Shown here: in pieces, positions 48,700 to 61,942 of the stretch
Numbering within the stretch: position 1 is the first letter of the stretch
Layout: each line of letters begins with the position of its first letter
Assembly (NCBI RefSeq): GCF_000150275.1
Contig: NW_002060944.1
Span: 2,890,152-2,954,151, forward strand
Reading direction: 5' to 3'
Source of the DNA: Trichoplax adhaerens
Lineage: Eukaryota > Placozoa > Uniplacotomia > Trichoplacea > Trichoplacidae
DNA length: 64,000 nt
Made by a program: the position numbers and the translations under genes
Notes under the pieces: generated by a model
What the model was told of the DNA's origin: nothing
Database searches by the model: none
The model's input: the letters and a program-made list of their open reading frames with translations, nothing else

Positions 48700-48915
48700 A
48701 AGTACAGTACCATCAGTCCATCAACCGGGCATACCGTACAGTACATTACATTGTAACAAATTTCAATTTTAACAGCTTTTACTATAGAGAAAATGAAAGG
48801 GATCGACAGTAATTCGATGCACACCACTGTACTGTACACTGTACGGTATTGTACTATACTGTACAGTACAGTGTACTGCAACGGTACAGATACTGGACAC
48901 CTTATACAGTATAGC
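48700..48915. repeat. GTAC palindrome cluster 4
   Basis: Overlapping GTACAGTAC, CTGTACTGTACACTG and TATACTGTACAG strings, densest at 48825-48890. It lies between minus-strand NUBPL (and the candidate exon at 48421-48654) and plus-strand INPP5E. Frames across it are low-complexity. Confidence 0.8.
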
Positions 48916-50953
48916 AACCCATACATGATCCTCTGACTCACTACACAGTACCAAGTCTTTACCGGCTAATTTTACTAATATAGATGTTGTACAATATAGC
49001 AGTTCAGACAAAAGCGACTAGTACATGTTTTTGTTGGTTGCTATAGTAACTAAGGGAGACTCCTGAGACTCCCATCAATCAGAGCCACGCTAGCACTATA
49101 GTAGATGATCAAAACATCTTTCGGTCAATTTTCGAATAAATCATTTGATAGAGAGAGAGAAGCAAAGGCGTAACCTTGAGGATGACTCCAGAGGAGGCAA
49201 ATAAGTGGATGTGTATACAAATGCTTCATACTATTAATCAATAAGTATATCGGCTACCTTAAAAAGAGAAGAATAGTGGAAAGACGAGCATACTCTTAAT
49301 CTGGCATCTTTCCTTAGGGTATGTCCAATATAGTATACGTTTAATATTTTCATTACTAGATTGAAATGTTGATCTTGAACTAATAAAAGGTGCTCTAAAC
49401 TTCTATATCATCTCATAGTTTTCGTTGATGTACAGTATAGTAACCACATTGAATCATACCCTTGATAATACGCATGCACTGCTTCATACAGTATATGAGC
49501 GTTTGAACAAGAGCATGTGTATCAGTACAAATAGTGTATGTTGGCATTGTATCGTAATTGAATTACTACCTCTACACAAAATCATCATACGACTTGACTA
49601 TAAACACTAGCTACATTATTTTAGATAGAGATTTGCGTAAAGTAAAATATCTTGTGGAAAATTTTCTTCAATAGCTAAACATCAATTTATCACATCAACA
49701 GCCAAGTAGATGGAATTATTGCATACGAATACTAGGTACAGGATATACGCATAATTTTATTTTTCATATCTGTAGAATATATACTTTATTATGGTATACA
49801 CATACTGTAGAACAACATAGATAGAGATTTATGTAAAATAAAATGCATTGTCGAAAATTTTCTTAAATAGCTTAACTAAAAATCTGTCATGTCAACAGGC
49901 AAGTAGATGGAATTATTTATAAAAATACTAGGTGAAGGACATAATTTTTATTTCCATATCGTATTTATATACATAGAATATAAATTTTATCATGGGTATA
50001 ATCATAGAATTACTGTCAATTTTAAAAATACTTACTAATACGCTTTAGTTTACTTTTCGTACTACCACATCATTATATCTTTTTCGTGATCATAATTTTT
50101 ATTAAAGTACTAATTATTATGATGGCGTCAATTGTAAAAATACCAGATATTTACTGTAGTCACCATGATCGAGTATAACGTTAAATAATTAGATAGCCTC
50201 AAACTAAGTAACTATCAATTGCAGTTACTTTACCTCAATTTATAGGCTTAAAATATCATGCATTAATAGCAAACAAGGAAATTCATAAACATCAATAGAG
50301 TTCAAGCGAGGATAGACGTTGTAGCTTATCAGTTAGCTTTATTAATTTCTGGAAATCGATTTCGACTTAAATTCAGTATTAATTTGTTCAGAAATCACCT
50401 CTTCTTAACTTATATTTATACAGATTTTAAAGATTTTTTTATCATATCCATTTGATATTGAGTTCATTTAAAAACTTAAAGTAGTTGTTGCTACTTTTTG
50501 AAATGGCTAGACAGCTTTTCTCAAATAGTTATAATAGGTCTTTCATAACCATAAGAATAGGACTTCATCATTTATTCACTACGCTACCAATAAATTTTTT
50601 TTTCATGATGATCATGCAATTTTTAAAATTTGCTAATTACGACAATACTGGATTTGATGACATTCGTTAGTAAGATAAATTGATAACAGAATAAAATGTT
50701 TATTAAGGATTTCATCTACTTATTCTTATATAGTCCTATTATAGAGTAGTTATAAAATTAAGCTAAAGGTAGCAATAGTATCGTGATCTAACTAGATAAA
50801 ATTTAAATTTTGGTAATTTTTCATATCTAGTAAGACAGTCAATAAGTATACCTGTATTGGTTTTTGGTTTAACGCTGTAGCTACTATTGTTACTTCGTCC
50901 TTCTATGTTAGCACTTTGTCACTATTTATGATTCCTATTATTGTTGTTTTCAA
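48916..50953. other. Intergenic upstream of INPP5E
   Basis: No gene seen. Contains one imperfect direct repeat (49624-50006). AT-rich otherwise; presumably holds the INPP5E promoter. Confidence 0.6.
49624..50006. repeat. Imperfect tandem duplication, ~185-bp unit
   Basis: Copies at about 49624-49803 and 49819-50006 share AGATAGAGATTT, GTAAAATA, AAAATTTTCTT, CAAGTAGATGGAATTATT, ATACTAGGT and ATAATTTTTATTT-like blocks in order, separated by ACTGTAGAACAACAT. Several indels show it is old. Confidence 0.85.
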
Positions 50954-53900
50954 ATGGATCAGGAGAGAATAGGAAACAAGATGATGAATAACTCATTATC
51001 GAGAATTTCAGCGAGTAATAGCGATAGTAAAACATTAAAAAGTATAGCGGTAAGAGATCATGAACAGGACGACGAACAACATAAGATACCGCATATGCCG
51101 CATCCGCCTTCTATTCCAAATTATAAATCAAGACATGGACGTACTACTGTTCATCCACTTCTTCAGTCGCAATCCTCATCTAGCGACAGCGAACAGGATG
51201 GAGATAAAAATAAAGACAGGACTGTAACTACCAAGATAAGAAAAAAGCAAGATCACAAAACACATAAAAGCCCAATCTATTCTAGAATTAGGAATACACG
51301 TATTGTACCATCAAGTCCAATTGCAATTGGTAGTAATCAGCCATTAATACAATCGCCAAAGCGGAGAGGAAGCCTGCATTCGCTTGATAGTAATAGCTCT
51401 TGGAATACTAATTGGAGTGTTTATCAGGGATCAACGCAGACATCAACACCTCAACAAGCAGATAAAATTCATTCAAAACTACAAACAACTGGAAAATTAT
51501 CAAAATTAAGGTTGCCAATGGATCAACATGGCCAACAATCTCTAACTAAATCAGAAACTGATCTAAGACCTACGGCACTACCACCAATCCAATCGATACA
51601 GTTAAAAGGGGATCATGACGGCCGTGATAACCCAAATGGTAGTCTACAAGCTTATCGAAATCGCGTCGGTTCATTCGATTATAACCTAAATCGGCAATAT
51701 CATAGTGATCAAAACTTAAAAAAGTTAGGAGATGGTAGAGTGAAATTATCTAGTATGTCTTTAGATGATCACAACCTGAACAAATCAACAAAGTTTAACC
51801 AAAGTACTGTCATGCTACCAATTTATACGGATCATATCCGTAATGGAACATATGAAAATCACCATAAAGAAATGGAATTAGATCGTTACTTTCCTGACCG
51901 ACAAGTTTCACTCTTTGTAGGAACATGGAATATGCATGGAGAAAAGGTGAGATTCTGCATTCTACTTTACAACGCGACATCACTCTTTAAAGTATATATT
52001 CCAGTAAAGTAATGTTTATTTGGCACTCTATACTATTAAAAGAAGAGGGGAAAGGAGGAAAGGATAAATTAACTCTTTTATATCCAAACTGATAATAATA
52101 ATGGATCAACATTTTGATCACAGTTTACGATCCACTCTGGTGAGGAGCTTAGTCAATATTAGTGACTGATGTATCAGTGTATCAGTTACTGATACTTCAA
52201 CTGCGTTAAGATGGATGAATATCAACATCATCACAATTAATTCAATTTCAATAAATCGTGCAGTATTTACTTCAGCTACCTTCTCTTTAGTTTAGGGTTT
52301 TTTGTCGCGAGTTGTTAGTTATCCACCCGTCGAAATCGGGAAATAAGATATCGAAAGTTTATAAAGCTCATTAGCCACTACAGTACAGTAGCATTATTTT
52401 TTCTGACGAAAAATCCTCTTGTATTCTATTGTCCTTAATCTTATACTGCTAGTAATACTACATGTTTTAGCATCACGAGCGAAAATTTCGATGCAATCGC
52501 TCATTAAAAATTCAACGAAGAATACGACGAATATTCTAATTTTCTTTTTAAATTGGATAAACATTTTTTAATTTTTATTGCCTAAAAGGAGAACTAAAAA
52601 TTCCTGTAGTTGTTATGATGTAGTGAATAATGTTTCATCCTATGCTTATTTTTAAATTAAAATTAGGATTTACTTGATATTCTATGTAAAAAAGACTTTA
52701 GCTTATTTCATAATCTGGACCAAGCTTGAACTTCATTTAGTTCTATGTTCTATGATCTAAGGTATACTTCAATTTTCCTTCATCTTTTCGTTTTATTAAA
52801 AGAATTTTTTTATATTTAGAAATTGTAGTGTAATTGAATATAGTCAAATATCAATTGACAAGATGCTACTTTCTTCCAAAAATGTTACGATCGTACTTCT
52901 GACACATTTCGTAACTAAAAAGTTCTGTTATATGTACTTTTGGTACTCTAGCGGTTATATCACAAAGTAATCATTGAAAATGATGTCGTGCTAAAGAGCC
53001 TACAATATCGCCATTGTTGTAAAATATATATAATCATTTACGGGACTTTAAGTAGGGGACGTTGCTGATACCGTCTGTAGAAATAAATGATTTTTAATAA
53101 TATTTTTCTAAATAATACCAAGTAATGACCTACAACAAAATTTGAACGAATTTATTTCTTAGAAGAGATCTTAATTACAATATCATTATTGTTTATTTAG
53201 ACACTTTTTTGGTACGTATATCAATGAGAAATGTTAATAAGCTGTATGATAGAGATAGAATTCTTTACTAGCAAGGCGTTAGTTTTATATTAAACTATCC
53301 ATGATACATCACTAATAATACATAGAGTGATGAAAAGCCAAATAAACAAAATCAGTAGACAAGATCTAGTTCAACAGAATTTGTAACCATTAAGCATATA
53401 TATATTGTCACAGATAAACCAAAATCTCTATCCTAAAATCTTATCAATGGCCTCATTGATTGATTATAAAGAGCCGTACTCTTTATCATTAGGATTATAA
53501 TATGAAAATAACGTAAGGGCTATGTCATTTTGTGCTGCTATTTTCCATATCCATAAGGAAACAATTTCAGCTTTAGGCTGAATACAAGATGACTAATATG
53601 TATAACATTTCATTCAATCTATACGATTAAAAAGCCATTTTTATCACCGTTTTATCCTTTTACCTGCTGTTACGTATGGACATTTACTTGCCTAGCTGTA
53701 GACTAAGAGCTTTAGTTCTGAAGTTTAGTTATTGTTAATCTTCAGATTCAAAAAAGCTATCCGCACCTCATGATTAATTTCCATTAATCATATTGTGATT
53801 GATATCCATGCAGTTTATTAACTGTTTTAAGTACCGATGCAAAAGTAGAAAATATAAATTTTTTACTTTTAATTTTTCTTTAATAAATAATTTTCCCATG

Positions 53901-56900
53901 GAGATTAACAACTAACTAATATCCTATGAATAGATTTTGTATTCTGGTGATGATTGATAGAAAATTAACAACTCATCATAATACTAAATCGGAGAATAGA
54001 AAATGGGATTATAATTATTCTACATTAGGTAGTAAAATATACCACACAATATATCGGGTTAAGAAAGTATCGAATAATATACCTCTACTAAATACGAATA
54101 CGGCAATTTATAGAAATCATTTTGGAACGATGTGAAATCATTCTAAAGCAGCTATACCATATAATTTTAATGTGTATGTGCCATCACTGACAAATACATG
54201 TAATATACATTACATAAAATCTATAGGTATATTAGTTTTATACTGTATTTATGGAGTACATCTGCCTTGTCTCGCGGATTATCGTTACTGGTAGGGGAAA
54301 ATAGCCTATTTCTATTACTAGTGACGCTATATAATACTTGCAAATTTATAAGAAATAATGGAAAAAAGATCGGAATTAAACAAAATTAAAATACTTCGTC
54401 AAGATTTATTAATTTAATATACGATTACAATATAATAAAAGAAAAAGCTCTCTATCTTTCATTTGCGCTCATTCACCTCAATATTACGGTAGTTCAATAA
54501 ATATACTCGTATATAAACAATAAAGTAGTATTTCCAATCTGTATGCTGTCACGAATTTCTCTACTCAGATAGTTTAAATAAATAACAAATGGATTTTAGT
54601 AACATTGATCAACAAACTCTATTCGATACAGTACAACTAAATGACCTATATAAGTATAGTGGCAACACTAATTCTTTTTATTTTTTATAGATGTCATCAA
54701 ATAGATTTTTATACCTTAATAAATATTAATATAATTAATATGGGAAGAAAATATAGTAATACTTTATTGAATAATTATATCGTCGATTTCTTCTTAGTTA
54801 ATAGTCTTGAACTAACGTCGCTATGGAGCAGATCTTAATATACTGCAATAGATTAAATCGCAAAAAATTTATAATGAATACCAATTAGCAGTATATTTTT
54901 TTCTTTGTACGTGAAACTGAAATTTATTGACTATCTCGATTGTTAAGATGATTTGCGATGTAACTACGTAATATTATTCACGACCAACTGTAATTACCCT
55001 AAAAATCTTTCGTCACTATTATCATAGGACGTCCATGTTATTGCTAGAACTCTTCCGTTGTTAGTAACATATTGTCTAAGCAGTTTAGAAGCAAACTGTT
55101 CTACTAATATTGCAACAATCATAACTCAACTTTATCTTTTCTGATTCACGTTTCAGTTGATACCTGTTCCAATGGACGATTTCTTACTCCCACCATGTTC
55201 CGATGTCTCACAAGATATTTACGTTATTGGAGCTCAAGAATGTTGTGTTAATAGGTATGCTGAATTATGATTTATTTTTAGATTGTGACTTAGTATTTCT
55301 CTTGCTATTATCTCGGTAGTATAAAAATAACTGGAGACATCGTTTTGGTGTATCATACAATCAAATGATATCCATTCCCAGTAAATTATGGGGAATGTAA
55401 AGTTATGTTCGGGTATTTGCTATCATATATCACGATACGCATCATTACATACTCAAATGATTTGACAGGAAACAATTCTTGCTTGAAGATCAGTCCAATA
55501 TAATAAAATGATAATTTGTAGCAATTGCTTTATTTATATCTAAAAGCCATGGCCGACCTTTAAGAACATCTCGTCGATATCGTTATGTCATATTTTTCCT
55601 TTTAAATGATAATATCGACTTTGGCATAACTAATACTTCAAGTATATCCACTATTTCACTGCCTTCCTTAGTGATTATTTAATCATCATTAGAACAAATA
55701 CTCTATTATTTGAACAATTAAGAGGCGCTTCCACTATATTTTCCAGAATTTAATCCTAGACCGATTTTTCATCGCGGAACTAATGTAGTTTATGAAGATT
55801 TTAATACAATCTAATGTGCACCGGTAATGACTTGAGTGCTATAAATAATCAAAGATCTTTTATTAAGCCGGGAATTTGTCAAATTTTCTGTGATATAATT
55901 TATTTAAGCCTGATATTAAGAACAAGATAAGATATATGCTAGTTATAAAGTTTGCTAATTAAGAGTTCTGCCGCTTTTATCATAGCAGGACTATCAGAAT
56001 AATGTCAAATACTGTACATACGATTTCAGATGAAGTGAAGTTTTGACCTAAATCTTTAAGTAATTAATAGCAGCGAGGAAAAAATTATTTCTCAATACAA
56101 CGTTGGTTTTTTTTTCAATATTATATTATGACTATACTGTAGTTAGTTAATAAGAAGAAAAAGGAAAAAATTACGGCAGGAAATCATCTGCCACCTACGT
56201 ATTTTTTCTATTTTCCTCAAATTTTTATTTTTCAAATCTGTTATCGTGTTTAGAATGATACGTATAGTGTTGCTAAGCAGTAGAAAATCTATGTATTAGA
56301 AAATAATGATATCCTTCCGGTAATTTTTACTCTCTATCAATAAATATATAATCAATTTTGAATTTTATGGAGACCGGCGATGTATAATTTCTTAAAAGCT
56401 GCCCTAGACGAAAGTCTCCTGTAGGCACACTCGATATTTACTTTAGTAATTTATATCAACTTATTACTATAAGTACAATTTAGGGAAAGAGAAACCGATA
56501 TGAATATGATAGGAAATGTTCAATGTCTAAATAATGAACCAATTTTATTAATTCTGATTTCTTTCACTGATCTATTTTTACAGACGAGAATGGGAAATAA
56601 AGTTACAACAAACATTAGGGCCATCTTATGTTTTGAAACATTCCGCTATCTATGGTGTTCTGTATATGGCTATCTTTATTCGCCGTGATTTAATATGGTT
56701 CTGCTCTGGTAAAGTTACTATCATTTTATGTTATCGCGATGTAATATATACTATAATTACGGTCAAAAAATCGCGAATCTGTTTTCGTTATATTTGTGCT
56801 AGCTAGATGCTTTGCCAATTCTCAATTTTTAAACCTGATAGTGACTTCATTCTGTAATTTTCTTCTCTTTGATTTGTGTTAAGATTAATCATTTGTTATC

Positions 56901-59900
56901 TTATCAAAGTAATGTGATCCATTTTTGGCCATTGCAAATTTAAATGAGACTGTCAGGCATATATTACAGAAGCCATAGTGTTTTAGCCTAGATTAAAAAT
57001 AACCTTAGATTCCATCCCATAGCTGTATTCATTTACTCCGTATGATAAATACCACTTAACTAAAATGCAGACTAAAATGTTATGAAATATTTGCACATCT
57101 GCAAAAATTGGATATACAATTATTACGCTAGTAATTAAAAGTCATCTTAATCTCCTACCCTAAATGAAAGTTTCAAACTGATCTATTTCCTCCAACTTGC
57201 AACAGACATTATTGAAGGCAGAGTATCAACAAGGCCTGGATCTATGATTAGAACGAAGGTAAAATTTTAACTCGATTCTTTAAAGTCGATCATTCATAAA
57301 CATTTATCAATTTCGCTGCTTGTAAGGATGATTATCCAGATAAATTTTAGTTGATAATTCAAATTAATAGACATATAAAAATTCATTTTTCAGGGAGCAC
57401 TGGCATTGGCTTTCGATTTATTTGATACCTCATTATTATTTATTACGTCACATTTAGCAGGTAAAACAGATTTAATTAATTTTTCAATTTAATCTCAACG
57501 AGTTTTACCATTTTAATTCAATGGATTAGCTGAGATCTTGTACGCCTAAATACGGATGGATAAAATATATATATACTTATTAACGATCAATATCGATCGA
57601 ACACAAAATTCAATGACTAAACGTGTCTTAATTTTCTTTCCTATCTCAAATACTTGGCTAACCGACAGCTCATAATCATAAAGTTCGCGATAGAGTTAAC
57701 GATTACGATAAAATCTGCAGACTATTAAATATGAAAAGTAACTTTACCGAATTTGTTCCAGACAAGGAAAGTCAAAATGGTAAGAAATCAAAAATTATTC
57801 GATTACTTTAACCCACCATGCCTTGCATTTCCTAGTTTCAGCAATAAGTAGCAATTAATAGAGAAGTTATTCAAATAGTAATTAGGAGGTAGATATAGTG
57901 CTCATTACCAAGATATATATTTCGTATCTGCTTTAATTTAACATATGTAGAAGTATGAATCGATAGTTTCGCCTCTAACGATTTTACTTTGAAAGTAGTC
58001 CTATAATTAATATTCCAATATGCTACGCACTACCATTCCTAGTTTTCCTATATTCAATAATTAACCATATTTATGCGGAAAAAGTCTTAGACGCTAAATA
58101 GGAAAAGATTATAATTAACTACCGTTAGAGATTTCGTTAAATACAGTAATACAAATCAGGAAAATGTTAGTCAAGTCGCTTTTATAGGTTTAATTAAAAT
58201 ATGTAGCAGATTTCGTTATACATGTATATGTTCATATATCATTCAGAATGGACATTTTGCAATTATGTGGTTAGCTGCTGATTGCTTGGCGGTCAAAAGC
58301 GAATTAGTAATTCTCTATCAAGTATTTTTTCTAAAGGCAGTTGATTAACTATACAATTGTTTCATAGATAGTTAGGCTAGAGTTTATTCTTTTCTCTAAT
58401 AAATTATGAAATTCACATACCGTTTTAGAAAATATCGGAGGAATTGGTAGTGCTGAACAATTTGACCATGTTTTCTGGTTTGGAGATTTAAATTTTCGAC
58501 TTGATGCATCACGCAGCACAATAGACAATATGTTATCAGCCTTAAAAGATCAAGAAGACCCACATTATGAGGTTTGCAAAATTAGGATATTTTGCTTTTA
58601 ACAAGCGTACTTTACTTATAGAAGTAACACTACCGTTAACATTCTGCTTCATTGCAAGACTGTGCCACTATCATACATATTGCTTTCCTTTAAATCACTA
58701 AATAAAACCAAATGAAACAATATATTAGCTAATCCAAAACATTTAAATTAGGATATGTTAAAACTGGATCAGTTAGGACAATTAATGAAAGCAGGTAAGC
58801 TATAAATCTAAATTATTTCTAAGTCTATCGTTTGATTAAGATTGATTTACAATTTGTAATCAAGGTTATTAGTTTAAAACTAGCTTAAAATTTCTTACGA
58901 AGAGTATATATTAGTCACAATAACTATGCATTTTTACGCTTCCATAGCAGCATGTGATCATATGTTAACCTGATTCCTCTTCATGCTTAATGTATAATAT
59001 ACTGTAAATATGACTATAGCCGATCTTTATCACTTTCTAATACTTCTTCTAAATTATTGGCTATGGTAAACAGAAGAAATCTTTTGTGGCTATCAAGAAA
59101 TGGATATCAACTTTCCTCCGACGTATAAGTATGATCTTAATTCTGAACGTTATGATACATCAAGTAAATCTAGAGTTCCATCATGGACCGTAAGTCTATT
59201 TAACAATCGTGAGAATTTTAAATTATTATCGTTTCATGATCTGCTCATTCCATTTGAAGACTGAAAAGGCACTGCTATATGTAAAAAGATTAATATTTGG
59301 CTTACTAATGTTACTTATATATCTATAAATATTAACTCTTACATCACTAGGATCGCATCTTATTTAAATCGAAAGAAGAGGAAGCATTGAAGATATTACA
59401 TTATAATCACTGCAATGAAATTAAAATTTCTGATCACAGGTAATCTTATTGTATAATCTCATTTGAATATTTAATTTTAGAAGTAGATATACCATGTTAG
59501 TAACTACTCAAATAATAATAAAATGTGATAATATTTACTAATATTAAGTTATCACGATATAATCGTCCATCTAGGCCGGTATATGGATTATTTGTTGCAA
59601 AGTTGTCGACAAATAGCAATAAGTAAGCAATTTTTGATATCCTCTTAACATATAATTCAAAGTAATAGAAATAAATTAAAAATCTCTATTTCCGTTCTCA
59701 TTCATTTTAATTTTATTAACTATTAGAAGAACAATCTGCTCCGGCAATTTCAATCAGAATATTTATCTTGAAGGTAATTAATGATAAAAGCTATCAGGAA
59801 CAACAATTGTTACTGTAAAAATAATGAAGCGATAAATATAAAAATTTACAAACTCAGTCATAAATGTGTACCTACAATTTAAAACGAATTGACTCTTTAC

Positions 59901-59989
59901 TGCCCCTTTCTACCATTCTAGGCAACAAAAGGAGGAGATCTAATCTACCTGAAGGTCGACAGCAAAGTGCAATATGCAGTATTTTATAA
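50954..59989 (+). CDS. INPP5E: INPP5E, ciliary inositol polyphosphate-5-phosphatase, C-terminal CaaX box
   Basis: Removes the 5-phosphate from PI(3,4,5)P3 and PI(4,5)P2, mainly at the primary cilium. Thirteen exons: 50954-51946, 55157-55254, 56584-56708, 57206-57258, 57394-57460, 57669-57779, 58429-58571, 58752-58794, 59074-59189, 59351-59439, 59575-59622, 59727-59773 and 59922-59989; 666 aa (human 644). The first ~310 residues are basic, Ser/Pro-rich and poorly conserved. The phosphatase domain starts at [20 protein letters not shown], then [47 protein letters not shown] (catalytic block), RVPSWTDRILF and ISDHRPVYGLF. The protein ends ICSIL, so Cys is fourth from the end: a CaaX prenylation site, as in human (CSVS). 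Leu at the last position would favour geranylgeranyl over farnesyl. Intron 1 is 3.2 kb, far larger than the rest. Confidence 0.96.
51947..55156. other. INPP5E intron 1, 3.2 kb
   Basis: No nested gene, repeat array or RNA recognised. Small frames (for example 53926-54135) lack any signature. It may hold regulatory sequence, but nothing specific is visible. Confidence 0.55.
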
Positions 59990-61942
59990 TATAAGTTGGT
60001 ATACAAATTGATAGGAAAGAATATCTTAATATTAAAATTTAAGATCGAAAATATACTAATTGAAGTTTTTAAAAATTAATTTCTTTATTCCGTTTCATAA
60101 ATATTATCGATCATACTGGTAAAGTAAAATGTAGCGATTAATTTTATACGGTATCTCGTATTTCCGTGAGCTGTGCTTGTGTTGTACCTGTAAACTTCAG
60201 AAATATTTTCCGATATTGGAAAGTTTGCTAGTTCACATATTATCAAGACGTTATAATGTATCTCTGAACCCAGAAATGATGCGAAATATTTTTTAATATG
60301 GCAGATGCACTAACTCGTACAGTGTTTATTCTATCTTGTATATATTCCTTGTATATATACAAAGAATTGAGAGTTATCTTTCTTATAAAATAATCCGGAT
60401 AAATATCCCCATAATTGTTAGTAATATTCCATTCATTATTATAGTGAAGTGCTATAAACCTAGTATTTTCATACTATATCGAAATGAAGAGAATGGAAAT
60501 ATAATTTCTAGCAGAAAGAGTATAAAATTTCTGTTTTAGAATTTTTAAAATGCTACTTGTTTAAATTATAAATACTTCCGTCAATGGGATGAATTATCGA
60601 ATGATTTTTAGTTTCTCTTATATAAATATTTAATATAGAAATAATTTATTACAAAAATGTAAAGTATAGGTATAGCAGCTCTAGCTTGATTAATTTACGA
60701 GATAAAAAAACTACTACAACTTACTACTACTATGTGATCGCATGTGATCAAACAATGTTAAAATTTTCTTTTCGCTTAGTCTTTATTTGATCACACCAAT
60801 CTTATGGATCGAATACAACGAACTTTCCTAAAATCATATTGCTATTTAATAGTTTTTATCTCCACAAGAAAAATGCTTTACTTCCTGTATTCGGAATCAA
60901 AGAAAATGTATATTGTAAAATTATAGAATTGCTACTTTGTATGATGGTAAAAAGATATGCATAACCATTCTGATAAATGCTTCGATGAAAATATAACTTG
61001 ATCGCAATGAATGATGTATATTATTCTTTACACACGCTATCTTCAGAAATTGTTAACGATTTGTCTTCCTGCACTATCAATTCAATTTACCAGAACAAAC
61101 CGGAAAAATTTTCGAAATTACTAATTTTTCTTGTAATTGCTATTTATAGCCGTTTCTATGAACATTATAAATTGACAAAGATGGTAATCATGCTGCAATT
61201 AATGTGTAAGACTAGCGAATGTATTGCTAACTGCCTTTAAAATTTGAGGTCAAAATATTTCTGCCTTTAATTTAACAATACGCAATAAAATGATTTCTTC
61301 GATGTAGCATTATAAGAGTATTAATCCATGCCCCAAATTTATATATCAACGTATAATCTTAAATATTTAATTAGTGATGTAAGCCAGATCGGTAATTATT
61401 CTTGCAATTAAGCTATTAGCAATAACTGAGAGGTGCTTAACATGTGCAGGTTAATAATTTTAAAAGATTCGACAAGTTCATTTTAACGTAGAATTTGATA
61501 TTCTGCTTCAAAAGGCATTTCTATATCCAGTTAACTTAACAGTTATCGATAGACAAAAACTATAGGCAAAAGTACACTCTATAACTTACATTGCTAGCAT
61601 ATTAATAAGCAGGGTATATCGCATAGAATTATGATAAGCTAGAATATTTCATAATTATCAAATAGAGTAATTACGAATTATAATTAACTAACAATCTAAA
61701 AGAATATTAATGCTACGATCTTATTACGAATTAGTAAAACTCAAACTTAAAAAGATCTACAAAGAGTAGCTTTATCACGGTATGTTTATCATACTGAAAT
61801 GTAAAACTATGACTTCTTCGCAATGCCAGGATTCTAAATTTTTTCTAATGTTAAGAACATAATCTGTAGAGTCTATCCAAAATCATCCTACGTCAGGCAT
61901 TACAAAACCATGATTGTTGGTTGTTCTTTTACTTTAGAACTA
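59990..61942. other. Intergenic between INPP5E and GMC oxidoreductase
   Basis: Convergent 3' ends. AT-rich, no supported gene; the frames at 60336-60539 and 60998-61240 have no family features. Confidence 0.6.
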
